Source: Mesorhizobium amorphae
GTDB lineage: Bacteria; Pseudomonadota; Alphaproteobacteria; Rhizobiales; Rhizobiaceae
Assembly: GCF_014843845.1 (NCBI RefSeq)
Contig: NZ_JHQS01000046.1
Location: 1 to 64,000, forward strand
Length of the DNA stretch: 64,000 nucleotides
Direction: 5' to 3'
Below, one piece after another: positions 26,705 through 35,847 of the stretch. A program made the translations under genes and the position numbers. The notes beneath the pieces were generated by a model that had not been told where the DNA came from, did not search any database, and worked only from the letters and a program-made list of their open reading frames with translations. The first letter of the stretch is position 1, and the number at the start of each line of letters is the position of its first letter.

Positions 26705-28213
26705 TCAAACGTGCTTGCGGCCGCCGGTGTCGCGAAACCAGCTGTCGGGGTAAGGGTACCACCAGCCCTGGATCTCCGGTCTGTGGTCGATGATCACCAT
26801 CTTCGAGCGGCGGAAGGCGTCGAGCCCCTGGCGGCCGAGCTCGCGGCCGAGGCCTGATGCCTTCCAGCCGCCGAAGGGCAATGCGTCATTGTCGATCAGC
26901 GGGTTGTTGACCCAGACCATGCCGGCCTCGAGCCGTTCGGCCGCCTCATGCGCTTCGGCGAGGTCGGTGGTGAACACCGAGGCGCCGAGCCCGAACGGGC
27001 TGTCATTGGCGAGCCTGATCGCCTCGTCGAAATTCTTCACCCGGCAGATCGCGGCGACCGGCCCGAAACACTCTTCGCGCACGATCGCCATGTCCGGAGT
27101 AGCGCCGGTCAGGATGGTTGGCTCGTAGAACCAGCCGATATTGTGCGCCGGCGGTATACGCCCGCCGGTTACCACTTTGGCGCCGCTGCGGATGGCATCA
27201 TCGACCAACCGCATGACCTTCGCCCGCGCCGCCTCGCTGACCATCGGCCCGATCTCGCTCTTGTCCAGCCCGTTGCCGATGCGCAGCGCGCGAGTCCTTT
27301 CGGCGAACAGCTCGACGAAGCGGTCATGGACGGCATCGACGACGAAGAAGCGTTCGGCCGAGGTGCAGACCTGGCCGGTGAGATGGAAGGCGGCGGTGAC
27401 GCTGCCGGCGACCGCCACGTCGAGCGGGGCGTGCTCGCTGATGATCAACGGATCGCTGCCGCCTGCCTCGATGACGCAGGGCTTCATGCGCTCGGCGCAG
27501 GCCACCGCGACGGCTTTGCCCGCGGCGACCGAGCCGGTGAAGGCGACGGCATGCGTGCGGTCGGAAGCGATCAGCGCCTGTGCGGTAGCGGCTCCACCGG
27601 GCAGGCAGGAGACCAGGCCCTCGGGCAGCGAGCGGAACACGGTCATGTAGTCGAGCGTCGAGAGCGTCGTCGGTTCGGCCGGCTTGATGATGCAGGCATT
27701 GCCGGCGGCAAGCGAGGCAGCGACCGTCCAGCACATCAGCAGGATCGGAAAATTGTAGGGCATGATGTGCACGGAGACGCCGTAGGGTTCGTAGCGTGCA
27801 TATTGGAACGACCCTGCCTGCGTCGTGCCGGCGACCTTGCCGGCGTCGTCTCGCGCCATCTCGGCATAGTAGCGGAAGATCGGCGCGCAATTGGCGATCT
27901 CGCCGATGGCTTCGGGATAGGGCTTGCCCATCTCGCGCACCATCAGTTCGGCGCAGCGGGTAAAATCCGCTGCCTCGATGGCGTTGGCGACGGCATGCAG
28001 ATGTTTTGCGCGGCTCTTGGCGTCGAGCTTTTTCCACGCGGCTTGCGCTTGCGTCGCTGCGCTGAGTGCGGCGTCGATCTCGCCGTCGGTCGCGGCAGCG
28101 ATGGAGCCGACGGTTTCCAGCGTCGCCGGATCGATCACCGGTTTGTTCGCGCCGGCCATCGACCGATAATCCGGATTGACGAAGCATGCCGGCCGGTCAG
28201 CGGAGAAATCCAT
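26705..28213 (-). CDS. Aldehyde dehydrogenase (succinate-semialdehyde / PuuC-like)
   Basis: 502 aa, full-length ALDH. It has PYNFPILL (cofactor region), FTGSVAAGKAV, the general base Glu in VIEAGGSDP (near 247), the nucleophile Cys in GQVCTSAERF (near 281), EECFGPVA and PFGGWKASGLGRELG. It oxidises an aldehyde with NAD(P)+ to the acid. In this island it fits the step after the FAD amine oxidase at 38.5 kb. It is the last gene of the transporter-glycosyltransferase-cupin operon, 20 bases after cupin 1. Substrate specificity cannot be read from sequence. Confidence 0.92.
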   Translation of the reverse strand: MDFSADRPACFVNPDYRSMAGANKPVIDPATLETVGSIAAATDGEIDAALSAATQAQAAWKKLDAKSRAKHLHAVANAIEAADFTRCAELMVREMGKPYPEAIGEIANCAPIFRYYAEMARDDAGKVAGTTQAGSFQYARYEPYGVSVHIMPYNFPILLMCWTVAASLAAGNACIIKPAEPTTLSTLDYMTVFRSLPEGLVSCLPGGAATAQALIASDRTHAVAFTGSVAAGKAVAVACAERMKPCVIEAGGSDPLIISEHAPLDVAVAGSVTAAFHLTGQVCTSAERFFVVDAVHDRFVELFAERTRALRIGNGLDKSEIGPMVSEAARAKVMRLVDDAIRSGAKVVTGGRIPPAHNIGWFYEPTILTGATPDMAIVREECFGPVAAICRVKNFDEAIRLANDSPFGLGASVFTTDLAEAHEAAERLEAGMVWVNNPLIDNDALPFGGWKASGLGRELGRQGLDAFRRSKMVIIDHRPEIQGWWYPYPDSWFRDTGGRKHV

Positions 28214-28233
28214 GGTCGTCCTTTCAGGCCCGC

Positions 28234-28578
28234 TCAGCGGATCATGTAGACTTTCTTGATCGTCTCATGGACGGTGCAGACGCCCTTCCAGTCCTTCGGG
28301 AAGAAGGCAGCCGTGTCGGGCTCGATCTCGATCACCTCGCCGGATTCATGCACGTAGGTGCAGCGCCCCTCGAGGAAATGGCAGAACTCGTCGCGGGTGA
28401 CGTGGCAGTGCCATTTGCCGGGCGTGCAGACCCACAGGCCGCATTCGGAGCGGCCTTCCGGCCCCTTGTACAGCAGCTTGCCCGAAGTGCGGGATTCGCC
28501 TTCGATCATCGTCGGGATGACGCCCCAATCGACGAGGTCGGTGATGGCGAGCGGGGATTGCATGATCGGCGTTGTCAT
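28234..28578 (-). CDS. Tandem cupin protein 1
   Basis: 114 aa, single Cupin_3-type barrel similar to EutQ-like or ureidoglycine-aminohydrolase-like cupins. It shares with its two neighbours the pattern DWG, ECGLWVCTPGKW, DEFCHFLEGR, ESGEVIEI, FFPKDWKG. HCHVTRDEFCHF supplies possible metal ligands. ATG 28578 follows AAGGA. It lies 29 bases after cupin 2. The catalytic or binding role is unknown. Confidence 0.82.
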   Translation of the reverse strand: MTTPIMQSPLAITDLVDWGVIPTMIEGESRTSGKLLYKGPEGRSECGLWVCTPGKWHCHVTRDEFCHFLEGRCTYVHESGEVIEIEPDTAAFFPKDWKGVCTVHETIKKVYMIR

Positions 28579-28607
28579 TTCGATGTCCTTGAAAGGGCCT
28601 GATGCGC

Positions 28608-28949
28608 TCAGCGGCACATGAAGGCCTTGGTCAGCGTTTCGGTTATTTCGGAGGTGCCGGTCCAGCCGGCGGGGAAGAACACCAGCGTCCCGGCCTCGAC
28701 CGGGATCCGCTCGCCGTTCTCGTGGATGTAGCTGCCGCGCCCGGACAGGAAATGGCAGAACTCATCGGCAGCGAAGGTGATGTGACGCGTGCCGGGCGTG
28801 CATGACCACAGGCCGCATTCGCTCGACCCATCCGGGTGTTGGAACAGGATCTTGCCCGCGGCGCGCGGCGAGCCGGCGATTGGCGATGCGCTTGCGCCCC
28901 AGTCGTCCAGCGCTACCGAGGCGGCGTTCGGCCAATGCGGTGTCGACAT
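28608..28949 (-). CDS. Tandem cupin protein 2
   Basis: 113 aa, paralogue of the flanking cupins. It has ECGLWSCTPGTRHITF, DEFCHFLSGRGSYI, ENGERIPVEAG and FFPAGWTG. It lacks the HCH of cupin 1 (here RHITF), so metal binding may differ. The start ATG 28949 lies 23 bases after the stop of cupin 3, consistent with one operon. No function can be assigned beyond a small cupin barrel. Confidence 0.82.
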   Translation of the reverse strand: MSTPHWPNAASVALDDWGASASPIAGSPRAAGKILFQHPDGSSECGLWSCTPGTRHITFAADEFCHFLSGRGSYIHENGERIPVEAGTLVFFPAGWTGTSEITETLTKAFMCR

Positions 28950-28972
28950 GTCGTGATGCTCTCCGTTGCTGT

Positions 28973-29323
28973 TCAGGCCAGCATGTAGACGTTACGCATG
29001 GCCTCATGCACGGTGCATTCGCCTGTCCAGCCGGCAGGGAACATGACCACGGTTCCCGCGGAGACTTCTATCACTTCACCGACATCCGACCTGTAGGTGG
29101 CACGGCCGGCAACGAAATGGCACAGTTCATCGCGCGGGATCGCCAGCCGCCAGCGGCCTGGCGTGCAAATCCAGATGCCGGCTTCCGGCTGGTTGTTCGG
29201 CCCCTTGTGCACCAGCCTGCCGGTGGAGTGCGACGCGCCGTCTAGGGCGTCGGGCTGAGCGCCCCAGTCGACGAGGTCGGTGCGGGTCGAGGCCTGATGG
29301 AGATGCGGCGCTGAGGAGATCAC
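28973..29323 (-). CDS. Tandem cupin protein 3
   Basis: 116 aa. It starts with a GTG that overlaps the glycosyltransferase stop (GTGA), with GGAG 8 bases upstream, so translation is probably coupled. The body has LVDWGAQP, GIWICTPGRW, RDELCHFVAGRATYRS, VGEVIEVSAG and MFPAGWTGEC, matching the other two. The triplication of one small domain within 1.1 kb suggests a hetero-oligomer or three related specificities. Confidence 0.82.
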   Translation of the reverse strand: MISSAPHLHQASTRTDLVDWGAQPDALDGASHSTGRLVHKGPNNQPEAGIWICTPGRWRLAIPRDELCHFVAGRATYRSDVGEVIEVSAGTVVMFPAGWTGECTVHEAMRNVYMLA

Positions 29324-30594
29324 AGCAGCTTCTCCAGCAGCCCAGCCGCCTTCTCCGGGCCGTTCTGCGACTGCATCTGCGCTGAGGTCTTCGCCAGCTT
29401 GGCCTTCATCGCCGGATCGGTCAGGCAGGTCTCGATCTTCGCGATCAGCTCGGCATCGCTCCAGTCGTAGCGCGGCATGCCGAAGCCGCAGCCGATCTCG
29501 CCGACGCGGGTGGCGTTGTCGTGGCCGTCCCAGACATAGGGCATGATGATGGCCGGCTCGCCGAAATAGAGGCACTCGGTGAACGAGTTGTTGCCGCCAT
29601 GGTGGATCACGGCATCGACCTGCGGTATCACCGATGGTTGCGGGAACCAGCTCTCGACGATGACGTTGCCGGGCACGTCCGTGTACTGGTCCTTGTAGCC
29701 GCCGACATTGACCAGTGCGCGATAGCGCGTCTTGCCCAGCGCCGCGATGATGCGCTTCAAGAGATCGACATCGCCGGCGCCGAGGCTGCCGAAGGAGACG
29801 TAGAGCAGCGGCCCGTCGTTGTTCTTGGCGAAGGTTGGCACCGTGTAGGGCTTTTCCTGCCGCACGCAGCCTTCAAGGTACTGGAATTTTGCCGGGTCGA
29901 GCGGATGCCGGCGCTTGAATTTCGCCGCTTCGGGATAAAGCAGCAGGTTGAGATAAGGCGAGGCCTCGAAGAACTGGCCGATTGGATAGGACGCCTCATT
30001 GTTGGCGGCGAGGAAGGCGTTGAAGTCGTCATGGATCGGCTTGATCACCGCGTTGAAATGATCGCGATAGCGTTGGTGCCCGGCATGGTCGTTCTCGCCG
30101 CAGCCGGAGAGGTGCGGTGGGATGTCCTCGTCCTCGATCTCGTTTTCCGAGCAGGAAATGACGCGCACCCACGGCTTGCCGTACTGCTTTATCGCCGGGA
30201 ACAGGATGACGTTGTCGACGCAGATCACGTCCGGCTTGATGGTCGAGAGAACGCTCGGCAGGTCCTTCTGCGCCCATTTGGCGCTGTCGACGATCGCCGT
30301 CCAGCAATCCTTCACATAGTTGTCGACCTGGTCGTAGGGCGACTTGCGGAAGTTCGGGATGTGGCCGTTGATGAAATCCTCCCAGAACTTGGCCATCTGC
30401 TCCGGCGGCATCGGCTCCGACAGGTTCACCGGATGCGCCTCGAAACCGTAGCCTTTGTAGACGTCGACGAAGCCGGGATCGGACAGGAACACCGCCTTGT
30501 GGCCGCGTGCTTCGACCGCCTGCGCGATGCCGACGGAATTGAGCGCCGGGCCAAAGGCCGCCTCGGGGAAAAACGCGATCGTCTTCTGCGCCAT
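29320..30594 (-). CDS. UGT-like glycosyltransferase 1 (GT1 family)
   Basis: 424 aa, GT-B fold. The C-terminal donor site has WFPQPSVIPQVDAVIHHGGNN followed by PYVWDGHDN, close to the plant/bacterial UGT signature (W-PQ-H-GG-N-E-G-DN). The N-terminus FFPEAAFGPALNSVGIAQA resembles MGT-type acceptor domains. It should transfer a sugar from a nucleotide-sugar to a small molecule. ATG 30594 follows GGAG at 7 bases, 16 bases after the ATPase gene. A paralogue lies at 35.8 kb. A glycosyltransferase inside an uptake/catabolic operon is unusual. Confidence 0.88.
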   Translation of the reverse strand: MAQKTIAFFPEAAFGPALNSVGIAQAVEARGHKAVFLSDPGFVDVYKGYGFEAHPVNLSEPMPPEQMAKFWEDFINGHIPNFRKSPYDQVDNYVKDCWTAIVDSAKWAQKDLPSVLSTIKPDVICVDNVILFPAIKQYGKPWVRVISCSENEIEDEDIPPHLSGCGENDHAGHQRYRDHFNAVIKPIHDDFNAFLAANNEASYPIGQFFEASPYLNLLLYPEAAKFKRRHPLDPAKFQYLEGCVRQEKPYTVPTFAKNNDGPLLYVSFGSLGAGDVDLLKRIIAALGKTRYRALVNVGGYKDQYTDVPGNVIVESWFPQPSVIPQVDAVIHHGGNNSFTECLYFGEPAIIMPYVWDGHDNATRVGEIGCGFGMPRYDWSDAELIAKIETCLTDPAMKAKLAKTSAQMQSQNGPEKAAGLLEKLL

Positions 30595-30610
30595 CAAGCT
30601 TCTCCTTCAA

Positions 30611-31684
30611 TCACTCTGCGAAAATTCTGACGTCGGCGGCGTCCCAGCCGAGTTCGACCGTGTCGCCAGCCGACACCGGCCGGCGGTCGGCGGCATCGGC
30701 GGTGACACGCACCAGGAACGGTTTTGGCGACAGGGGCGTGCGGATATGCAGCTGCAGGTCGAGCCCCTGATAGGCGAGCGCCTCGACGGTGCCGGTAGTC
30801 CGGTTGGCGGTCTCCACTGACGGGAACAGCCGGATGCGTTCGGGCCGCACCGAAGCGACTGCGGATGCACCAGGCGAAAGCGCGGCGGGAACCTTGCCGG
30901 CGATCCGTGCGCCGTTCGCGGCCACAACGCCATTGGCGGCGGCCTTGCCGGGCACGAAATTCATCACGCCGATGAAATCGGCGACGAAGCGGTCGGCCGG
31001 ATGTTCGTAGACCGCGTGTGGCGTGTCGCATTGCAGCAGCCGGCCATCCTTGAGCACCGCCATGCGGTCGGCCATGACCAGCGATTCCTCCTGGTCATGG
31101 GTGACGATGACGAAGGTGATGCCGACCTCGTGCTGCAGCCGCTTCAATTCCAGCTGCATGGCGCCGCGCAACTTCTTGTCGAGCGCGCCGAGCGGTTCGT
31201 CGAGCAGCAGCAGACGCGGCCGCTTGACCAGCGCGCGGGCGAGCGCGACGCGCTGCTTCTGGCCGCCCGACAATTGTTCCGGCTTGCGGTCGGCGAAGCG
31301 AACCAGCTCGGTCGTCGCCAGTATGGCGTCGACGCGGGAGCGGATTTCTTTTGCCGGCAAACGCTCCATCTCCAGGCCGTAGGAGACATTGGCCCTGACA
31401 CTCATATGCGGGAACAGCGCATAGGACTGGAACATCAGATTGACCGGCCGCTTGTTGGGCGGGATCCGAGCGATGTCGCGGCCGTCGAGCAGTATGCGCC
31501 CGTCATTGGGCGTCTCGAAGCCGGCCAGCATGCGCAGCAGCGTGGTCTTGCCGCAGCCCGAGGGTCCGAGCAGAGCGAAGAATTCGTTCTCGCGGATGTC
31601 GAGCGAAATGCCGTCGACGGCCGTCACCCGGCCGAAATTCTTCGACACACAATCGATCGCCAGCAGGGTGCGGGGTTCGCTCAT
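30611..31684 (-). CDS. Polyamine-type ABC importer ATPase (PotA-like)
   Basis: 357 aa. It has Walker A GPSGCGKTT, Q-loop FQSYALFPH, signature LSGGQKQR, Walker B LLLLDEP and a His switch ITFVIVTHD. A C-terminal TOBE domain (about 285-355) includes VRPERIRLF. It drives import through the two permeases encoded just upstream. The ATG overlaps the permease stop (ATGA). Members of this family import spermidine, putrescine or related amines, which fits the amine-type enzymes around. Confidence 0.92.
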   Translation of the reverse strand: MSEPRTLLAIDCVSKNFGRVTAVDGISLDIRENEFFALLGPSGCGKTTLLRMLAGFETPNDGRILLDGRDIARIPPNKRPVNLMFQSYALFPHMSVRANVSYGLEMERLPAKEIRSRVDAILATTELVRFADRKPEQLSGGQKQRVALARALVKRPRLLLLDEPLGALDKKLRGAMQLELKRLQHEVGITFVIVTHDQEESLVMADRMAVLKDGRLLQCDTPHAVYEHPADRFVADFIGVMNFVPGKAAANGVVAANGARIAGKVPAALSPGASAVASVRPERIRLFPSVETANRTTGTVEALAYQGLDLQLHIRTPLSPKPFLVRVTADAADRRPVSAGDTVELGWDAADVRIFAE

Positions 31685-32472
31685 TGGCCGATGACCCCGC
31701 GATTGAGCCGCTGCGACAGGGTCAGCGCGGTGACGCTGACCGCCATGACGATGGTCGCCAGAGCGTTGATCTCCGGCGTGATGCCGAAACGGATCATCGC
31801 GTAGATCTGCATCGGCAATGTGGTCGAGGCGCGCCCGGCGCCGGCGGTGAAGAAGGCGATGATGAACTCGTCGACCGACAGCGTGAAGGCAAGCAGCGCG
31901 CCGGCGATCACCGCCGGCAGGATGACCGGTAATGTCACCCGCCGGAAAGTGGTGATGGCGGAAGCGCCGAGGTCGGCTGAGGCCTCGACGATCGACCAGT
32001 CGAAACTCTTCAGCCGCGCGCGCACCACCGAGCAGACGAAGGCCAGATTGAACACGACATGTGCAAGGATGATGGTGTGCAGGCCCATGGTGAGGTTGAG
32101 CATCGAAAAGAACGAGAGCAGCGCGATGGCCAGCACGATGTCGGGGATGATCATCGGTGCGAAGATCAGCGCCTCGAGTCCCTTGCCATACTGCCGGCGC
32201 ATCTCGACGCCGATCGCCAGCAGCGTGCCGAGCAAAGTGGCGATCGCGGTCGAGACCAGCGCCACGATCAGCGTGTTGAGGGCAGCCTGCAGGATCGCCG
32301 CATTGCCGGCGAGCGAGGCATACCATTTCAGCGAAAAGCCCGACCAGGCCGTCGGCAGTCCGCCTGCGTTGAAGGAAAGCGCGACCAGCACGGCGATCGG
32401 GATGTAGAGGAAAGCGAAGACGAGAACGAGGATCGTCCGCATGCCGAGGGTGCGGGCAGGCGATGAATTCAT
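31681..32472 (-). CDS. Polyamine-type ABC permease (PotC-like)
   Basis: 263 aa with six hydrophobic segments. It contains the EAA loop EASADLGASAITTFRRVTLP, the docking motif of BPD permeases. It pairs with the PotB-like permease encoded upstream across a 188-base gap carrying a RIME-like repeat. It overlaps the ATPase start by 4 bases. Confidence 0.9.
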   Translation of the reverse strand: MNSSPARTLGMRTILVLVFAFLYIPIAVLVALSFNAGGLPTAWSGFSLKWYASLAGNAAILQAALNTLIVALVSTAIATLLGTLLAIGVEMRRQYGKGLEALIFAPMIIPDIVLAIALLSFFSMLNLTMGLHTIILAHVVFNLAFVCSVVRARLKSFDWSIVEASADLGASAITTFRRVTLPVILPAVIAGALLAFTLSVDEFIIAFFTAGAGRASTTLPMQIYAMIRFGITPEINALATIVMAVSVTALTLSQRLNRGVIGQ

Positions 32473-32514
32473 GGCTGCTCTCCGATGGTTTGGAGGCAGG
32501 CGGGCGGCCAGCGT

Positions 32515-32646
32515 CCTTCTCCCCGTTTACGGGGAGAAGATGCCGGCAGGCAGATGAGGGGCAGCGCCCGACGTTGCAGGAGCTTGCGCCCGGCCCGCCC
32601 TCATCCGCCCCTTCGGGGCACCTTCTCCCCGTGAACGGGGAGAAGG
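32515..32646. repeat. RIME-like palindromic element, copy 1
   Basis: Two hairpins built on CTTCTCCCCGT/ACGGGGAGAAG face each other around a spacer, between the two permease genes. The sequence family, with CTTCTCCCCGT and CCGGCAGG blocks, recurs at 47461-47630. It interrupts the operon without a start or stop and may tune mRNA stability or termination. Confidence 0.8.
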
Positions 32647-32660
32647 GAAGGAGGGACCGC

Positions 32661-33551
32661 TCAGCCATCGGCGTCGCCTTTGGCTTCAGCCGCGCGGCCG
32701 GCGGCGCGGTCGGCAAGCAGCGCCTGCGTCATCAGCACCAGCAGCATGATGGCAATCAGCGCCATCGCCAGTGCGGCGCCGAAGGGCCAGTCGTTGGCGG
32801 TCAGGAACTGGTCGTAGACGAGATTGCCGATCATCTGGAAGCGGCCGCCGCCGAGCAGCGCCGGGGTGACGAAATTGCCGATCGACAGCACGAAGACGAA
32901 GACGGCGCCGGCGGCGATGCCCGGCACCGTCAGTGGCAGGATAACCCGCCGAAATGTCGTGAGGGCCGACGCGCCGAGGTCTCGCGAGGCTTCGGCGAGC
33001 TCCGGGTTGAGGCGCGACAGCGGCGCGTAGCAGGCGAGGATGACGAAGGGCAGATAGTTGTAGACCAGGCCGGCAATGACGGCGCCCTCAGTGTAGAGCA
33101 TCGACGGCGTCTCGCCGGTGTAGCCGAACCAGCGCAGCAGCTGGGTGATCAGCCCTTCGCGATTGAGCAGCACGATCCAGGCATAGGTGCGGATCAGATA
33201 GTTCGACCAGAACGGCAGCACGGCGAAGAACAGGAATACCGGCTGCAAGCGGCGGGGTGCGGCCGATATGGCATAGGCGGCGGCATAGCCGGTGACGACC
33301 GCGATCAGCGTCGCGGTGCCGGCGATGCGCGCCGAGTTGAGGAAGATGCCGGCATAGAGCGGGTCGAAGACCAGCCCGAAATTCTCCAGCGTGAAGGTGT
33401 ATTCGATGCCGCCATAGATGCCGCGCCGAAAGAAGGCGAGCGCCAGCACCAGCGCGCATGGCACCACCATCAGGGCGGTCAGCCAGGCCAGCGCCGGCGC
33501 CATCAGCAAGGAGGAGCGAAGTCTGGTTGGGGACACGATTGCGAACCGCAT
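32661..33551 (-). CDS. Polyamine-type ABC permease (PotB-like)
   Basis: 296 aa with six hydrophobic segments and the EAA loop EASRDLGASALTTFRRVILP. FWSNYLIRTYAW and NREGLI are typical of PotB. I chose ATG 33551 because the preceding in-frame residues are Arg/Ser-rich and unlike the family; the ribosome site is weak. It follows the binding-protein gene by 55 bases. Confidence 0.88.
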   Translation of the reverse strand: MRFAIVSPTRLRSSLLMAPALAWLTALMVVPCALVLALAFFRRGIYGGIEYTFTLENFGLVFDPLYAGIFLNSARIAGTATLIAVVTGYAAAYAISAAPRRLQPVFLFFAVLPFWSNYLIRTYAWIVLLNREGLITQLLRWFGYTGETPSMLYTEGAVIAGLVYNYLPFVILACYAPLSRLNPELAEASRDLGASALTTFRRVILPLTVPGIAAGAVFVFVLSIGNFVTPALLGGGRFQMIGNLVYDQFLTANDWPFGAALAMALIAIMLLVLMTQALLADRAAGRAAEAKGDADG

Positions 33552-33606
33552 TCGGCGGCCAACGGCGGATGTCCGCCGTCGGCCGTGCTCTCTGGTTTGA
33601 TGCCGC

Positions 33607-34671
33607 TTACTGCGCGGCCTTGATCTCGCTGACGATCTTCGAATAGTCACGCTGGGCATCGCCGACGTCACGCAGCTGCTCGAACTTGACGAGGTCGGCC
33701 ACCGGCATCGCCATGTTGGGGAACTTGGCCAGGAAGTCGGCCGGCAGGCTTTCCATCGCCGGCTTGTTCGGCACCTTGTAGTCGATGTTCTGCGCCGCCC
33801 AGGCGTGGTTCTTGGCGTCGAGCATGAAGTTGATGAACTGGAAGGCGGCGTCCTTGTTGGCGGACGCCTTCATCACCACCATCGTGTCGACCCACAGGTC
33901 CGAACCCTCCTTCGGGATGACGTATTTGATCTCGGGCTTTTCGGCGATGCCGTAATTGCACCAGCCATCCCAGGCCTGCACCAGCAGCGCCTCGCCCGAC
34001 ACCAGCTTGGAGTAGAAGGTGGTGTCGTCATAGGCGAGCAAGGTCTTCTTGGCCGAGATCAGCAGGTCCTTCACCTCAGCCATCTTGGCCGGATCGGTCT
34101 CGTTGACCGAATAACCCTTGTCGAGCTGGCCAGCGGCGAGCAGCCAGCGGTCGGTCGCCAGCATGGTGGTCTTGCCCTTGAGCTCGTCGGAGGGGCTAAG
34201 CAGATCGCTCCAGCTGGTCGGCGCTGTCTTCACCAGATCCGAGCGGTAGCAGAGACCGGTGGTGCCCCAGGTGTAGGGCACGGAGAAGGCGTTGCCGACA
34301 TCGTGCGGCAGCTTGGTCGCTTCCGGATAGAGATTGGCGAGGTTGGGGACCTTGGCGTGGTCGATCGGCTCGGTCAGGCCGAGCTTGTTCAGCACCTCGG
34401 CGAAGGGCGAGGAGACGAAGACCACGTCATAGCCCTTGCCGCCGGAGGCGACGAGCTTGCCCATGATCTCTTCATTGGTGGCATGCACCACGACCTCGCC
34501 GGAAACGCCGGTCGCGGTCTTGAAGGCGGCCATGGCATCGGGCGCCATGTAGCCGTCCCAGTTGGAGATGACGAGGTCGGCAGCGGCGGCCGGCGCCGAG
34601 AGCGCCAGCGCAAGGCCAAGCGCGATTGAAGACATTGTGAGCGAACGGTGCCGCAAAGCGGTGACGGTCAT
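33607..34671 (-). CDS. Periplasmic polyamine-type binding protein (PotD-like)
   Basis: 354 aa. A Sec signal peptide (about 1-31, ending SAPAAAA) precedes DLVISNWDGYMAPDAMAAF, the PotD/PotF opening. The mature part has PYTWGTTGLCYR, QAWDGWCNYGIAEK and FINFMLDAKNHAWAAQN, typical of the family. It captures the amine substrate in the periplasm. ATG 34671 follows GGGAG. It is the first gene of the minus-strand operon that ends at the aldehyde dehydrogenase. Confidence 0.9.
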   Translation of the reverse strand: MTVTALRHRSLTMSSIALGLALALSAPAAAADLVISNWDGYMAPDAMAAFKTATGVSGEVVVHATNEEIMGKLVASGGKGYDVVFVSSPFAEVLNKLGLTEPIDHAKVPNLANLYPEATKLPHDVGNAFSVPYTWGTTGLCYRSDLVKTAPTSWSDLLSPSDELKGKTTMLATDRWLLAAGQLDKGYSVNETDPAKMAEVKDLLISAKKTLLAYDDTTFYSKLVSGEALLVQAWDGWCNYGIAEKPEIKYVIPKEGSDLWVDTMVVMKASANKDAAFQFINFMLDAKNHAWAAQNIDYKVPNKPAMESLPADFLAKFPNMAMPVADLVKFEQLRDVGDAQRDYSKIVSEIKAAQ

Positions 34672-34777
34672 GACAGACTCCCATTCCGGTTGACGTCGAA
34701 TTCGTTTTGGGATCGGCGTTCGCGGTTCTGCCGCAGGCTCGATCCTGTTCCCCGGTCTTTTTCTCGCCGATTGCAGT

Positions 34778-34808
34778 GACAGTACTATTGCAGAAAAAAG
34801 TACGTCAA
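34778..34808. promoter_or_regulatory. Candidate divergent promoter/operator region
   Basis: GTACT (34782-34786) and AGTAC (34799-34803) form an inverted repeat, with GAC/GTC outside it. On the minus strand TTGACG (34808-34803) could be a -35 box for the transporter operon, but no good -10 follows. It lies about 107 bases from the binding-protein start and 90 bases from the GntR start. Confidence 0.35.
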
Positions 34809-34897
34809 TCCATAATTTGACAGGCCGCCATGGAATCTGGCCGATTGCGCCCGCGATCGGCCAACCATGGCGATCACGTCCGTTCACGAGATTAGTC

Positions 34898-35836
34898 ATG
34901 CAAGCGGCAGCCCGGCGACCTCGCACCAACCATCTCGACCTTGCCCAGCGCATTCTGGATGTCGCCCGGCAGCGCGGCTTTGCCCCAGGCGCGCATCTGC
35001 CAGAGCAGCAGATTGCGTCGCTGTGCAACGTTTCGCGCACGCCGGTGCGGGCGGCGCTGCGCCTGCTCACCGAACAGGGTGTGGTGCAATGGGAGGCCGC
35101 TACCGGCTATCGTCTGGTTGCCGACCTCACCGCGCAAGCCGCCGTTGCCGCGGAATTGCCTGTCACGGCTGAGGATGAGCTGGCCGAGGCGATCCTGCGC
35201 GACCGCTCGGCGCGGCGGCTGGACCAGACGGTGACCGTCGTCGGTTTGATGCGGCGGTACGATGCGGAACGCAAGACGGTACTAAAAGCGCTCCAGAGAC
35301 TGACCGAGGAGAATCTTGTCGACCGCGCGCCGGGCCAATCCTGGCTGTTTCGCCGCGCGCCTGACGATCCGGAGGCACAAGGCGAGAGTTACGAGTTCCG
35401 CCTGCTGCTCGAGCCCGCGGCCATCCTGGCGGCGGGCTTCCGGCTGGACGGCACGCGCGCGGCCTTGCTGCGCCAGGGCATGGAGACGCTCGCGGCATTG
35501 CCCGACGCAGCGTTCGACACGAGGGAGTTCCAGCGGCTGGACATCGAATTCCACGGCACGATCGCCGATGGTTCCGCCAACCGCTTCGTTGCCGATGCGC
35601 TGTCCGACCACCTCAGGCTGCGCCGGCTGCCGGGAACCTATACCGGCGTCAACGTCTTCCGGCTGAAGCAGTCGCTGCGCGAGCACCTCACCATACTCGA
35701 CCATCTGGAAAGCCGTCAGTATGAGGTTGCCGCCGACCTGCTGCGCGTGCATCTGAGACTCTCGCGCAGCCAGCGGCCGCAGGCGGCGAGTCGCGGTGCG
35801 CCCGCTTTGTTCGGCATGATCAGCCGGCCGGATTGA
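34898..35836 (+). CDS. GntR-family regulator with two winged-helix segments
   Basis: 312 aa. A first winged HTH (about 10-75) has HLPEQQIASLCNVSRTPVRAAL. A second DNA-binding-like segment (about 95-150) has DQTVTVVGLMRRYDAERKTVLKAL. An FCD-like helical domain (about 165-290) follows with FRLLLEPAAILAAGFRLDG. Ordinary FCD regulators have a single HTH near 230 aa, so this is longer. ATG 34898 starts the recognisable domain. It is the first gene of the divergent plus-strand operon and probably controls both sides. Confidence 0.85.
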   Translation: MQAAARRPRTNHLDLAQRILDVARQRGFAPGAHLPEQQIASLCNVSRTPVRAALRLLTEQGVVQWEAATGYRLVADLTAQAAVAAELPVTAEDELAEAILRDRSARRLDQTVTVVGLMRRYDAERKTVLKALQRLTEENLVDRAPGQSWLFRRAPDDPEAQGESYEFRLLLEPAAILAAGFRLDGTRAALLRQGMETLAALPDAAFDTREFQRLDIEFHGTIADGSANRFVADALSDHLRLRRLPGTYTGVNVFRLKQSLREHLTILDHLESRQYEVAADLLRVHLRLSRSQRPQAASRGAPALFGMISRPD

Positions 35837-35847
35837 AGAGGGCCATT

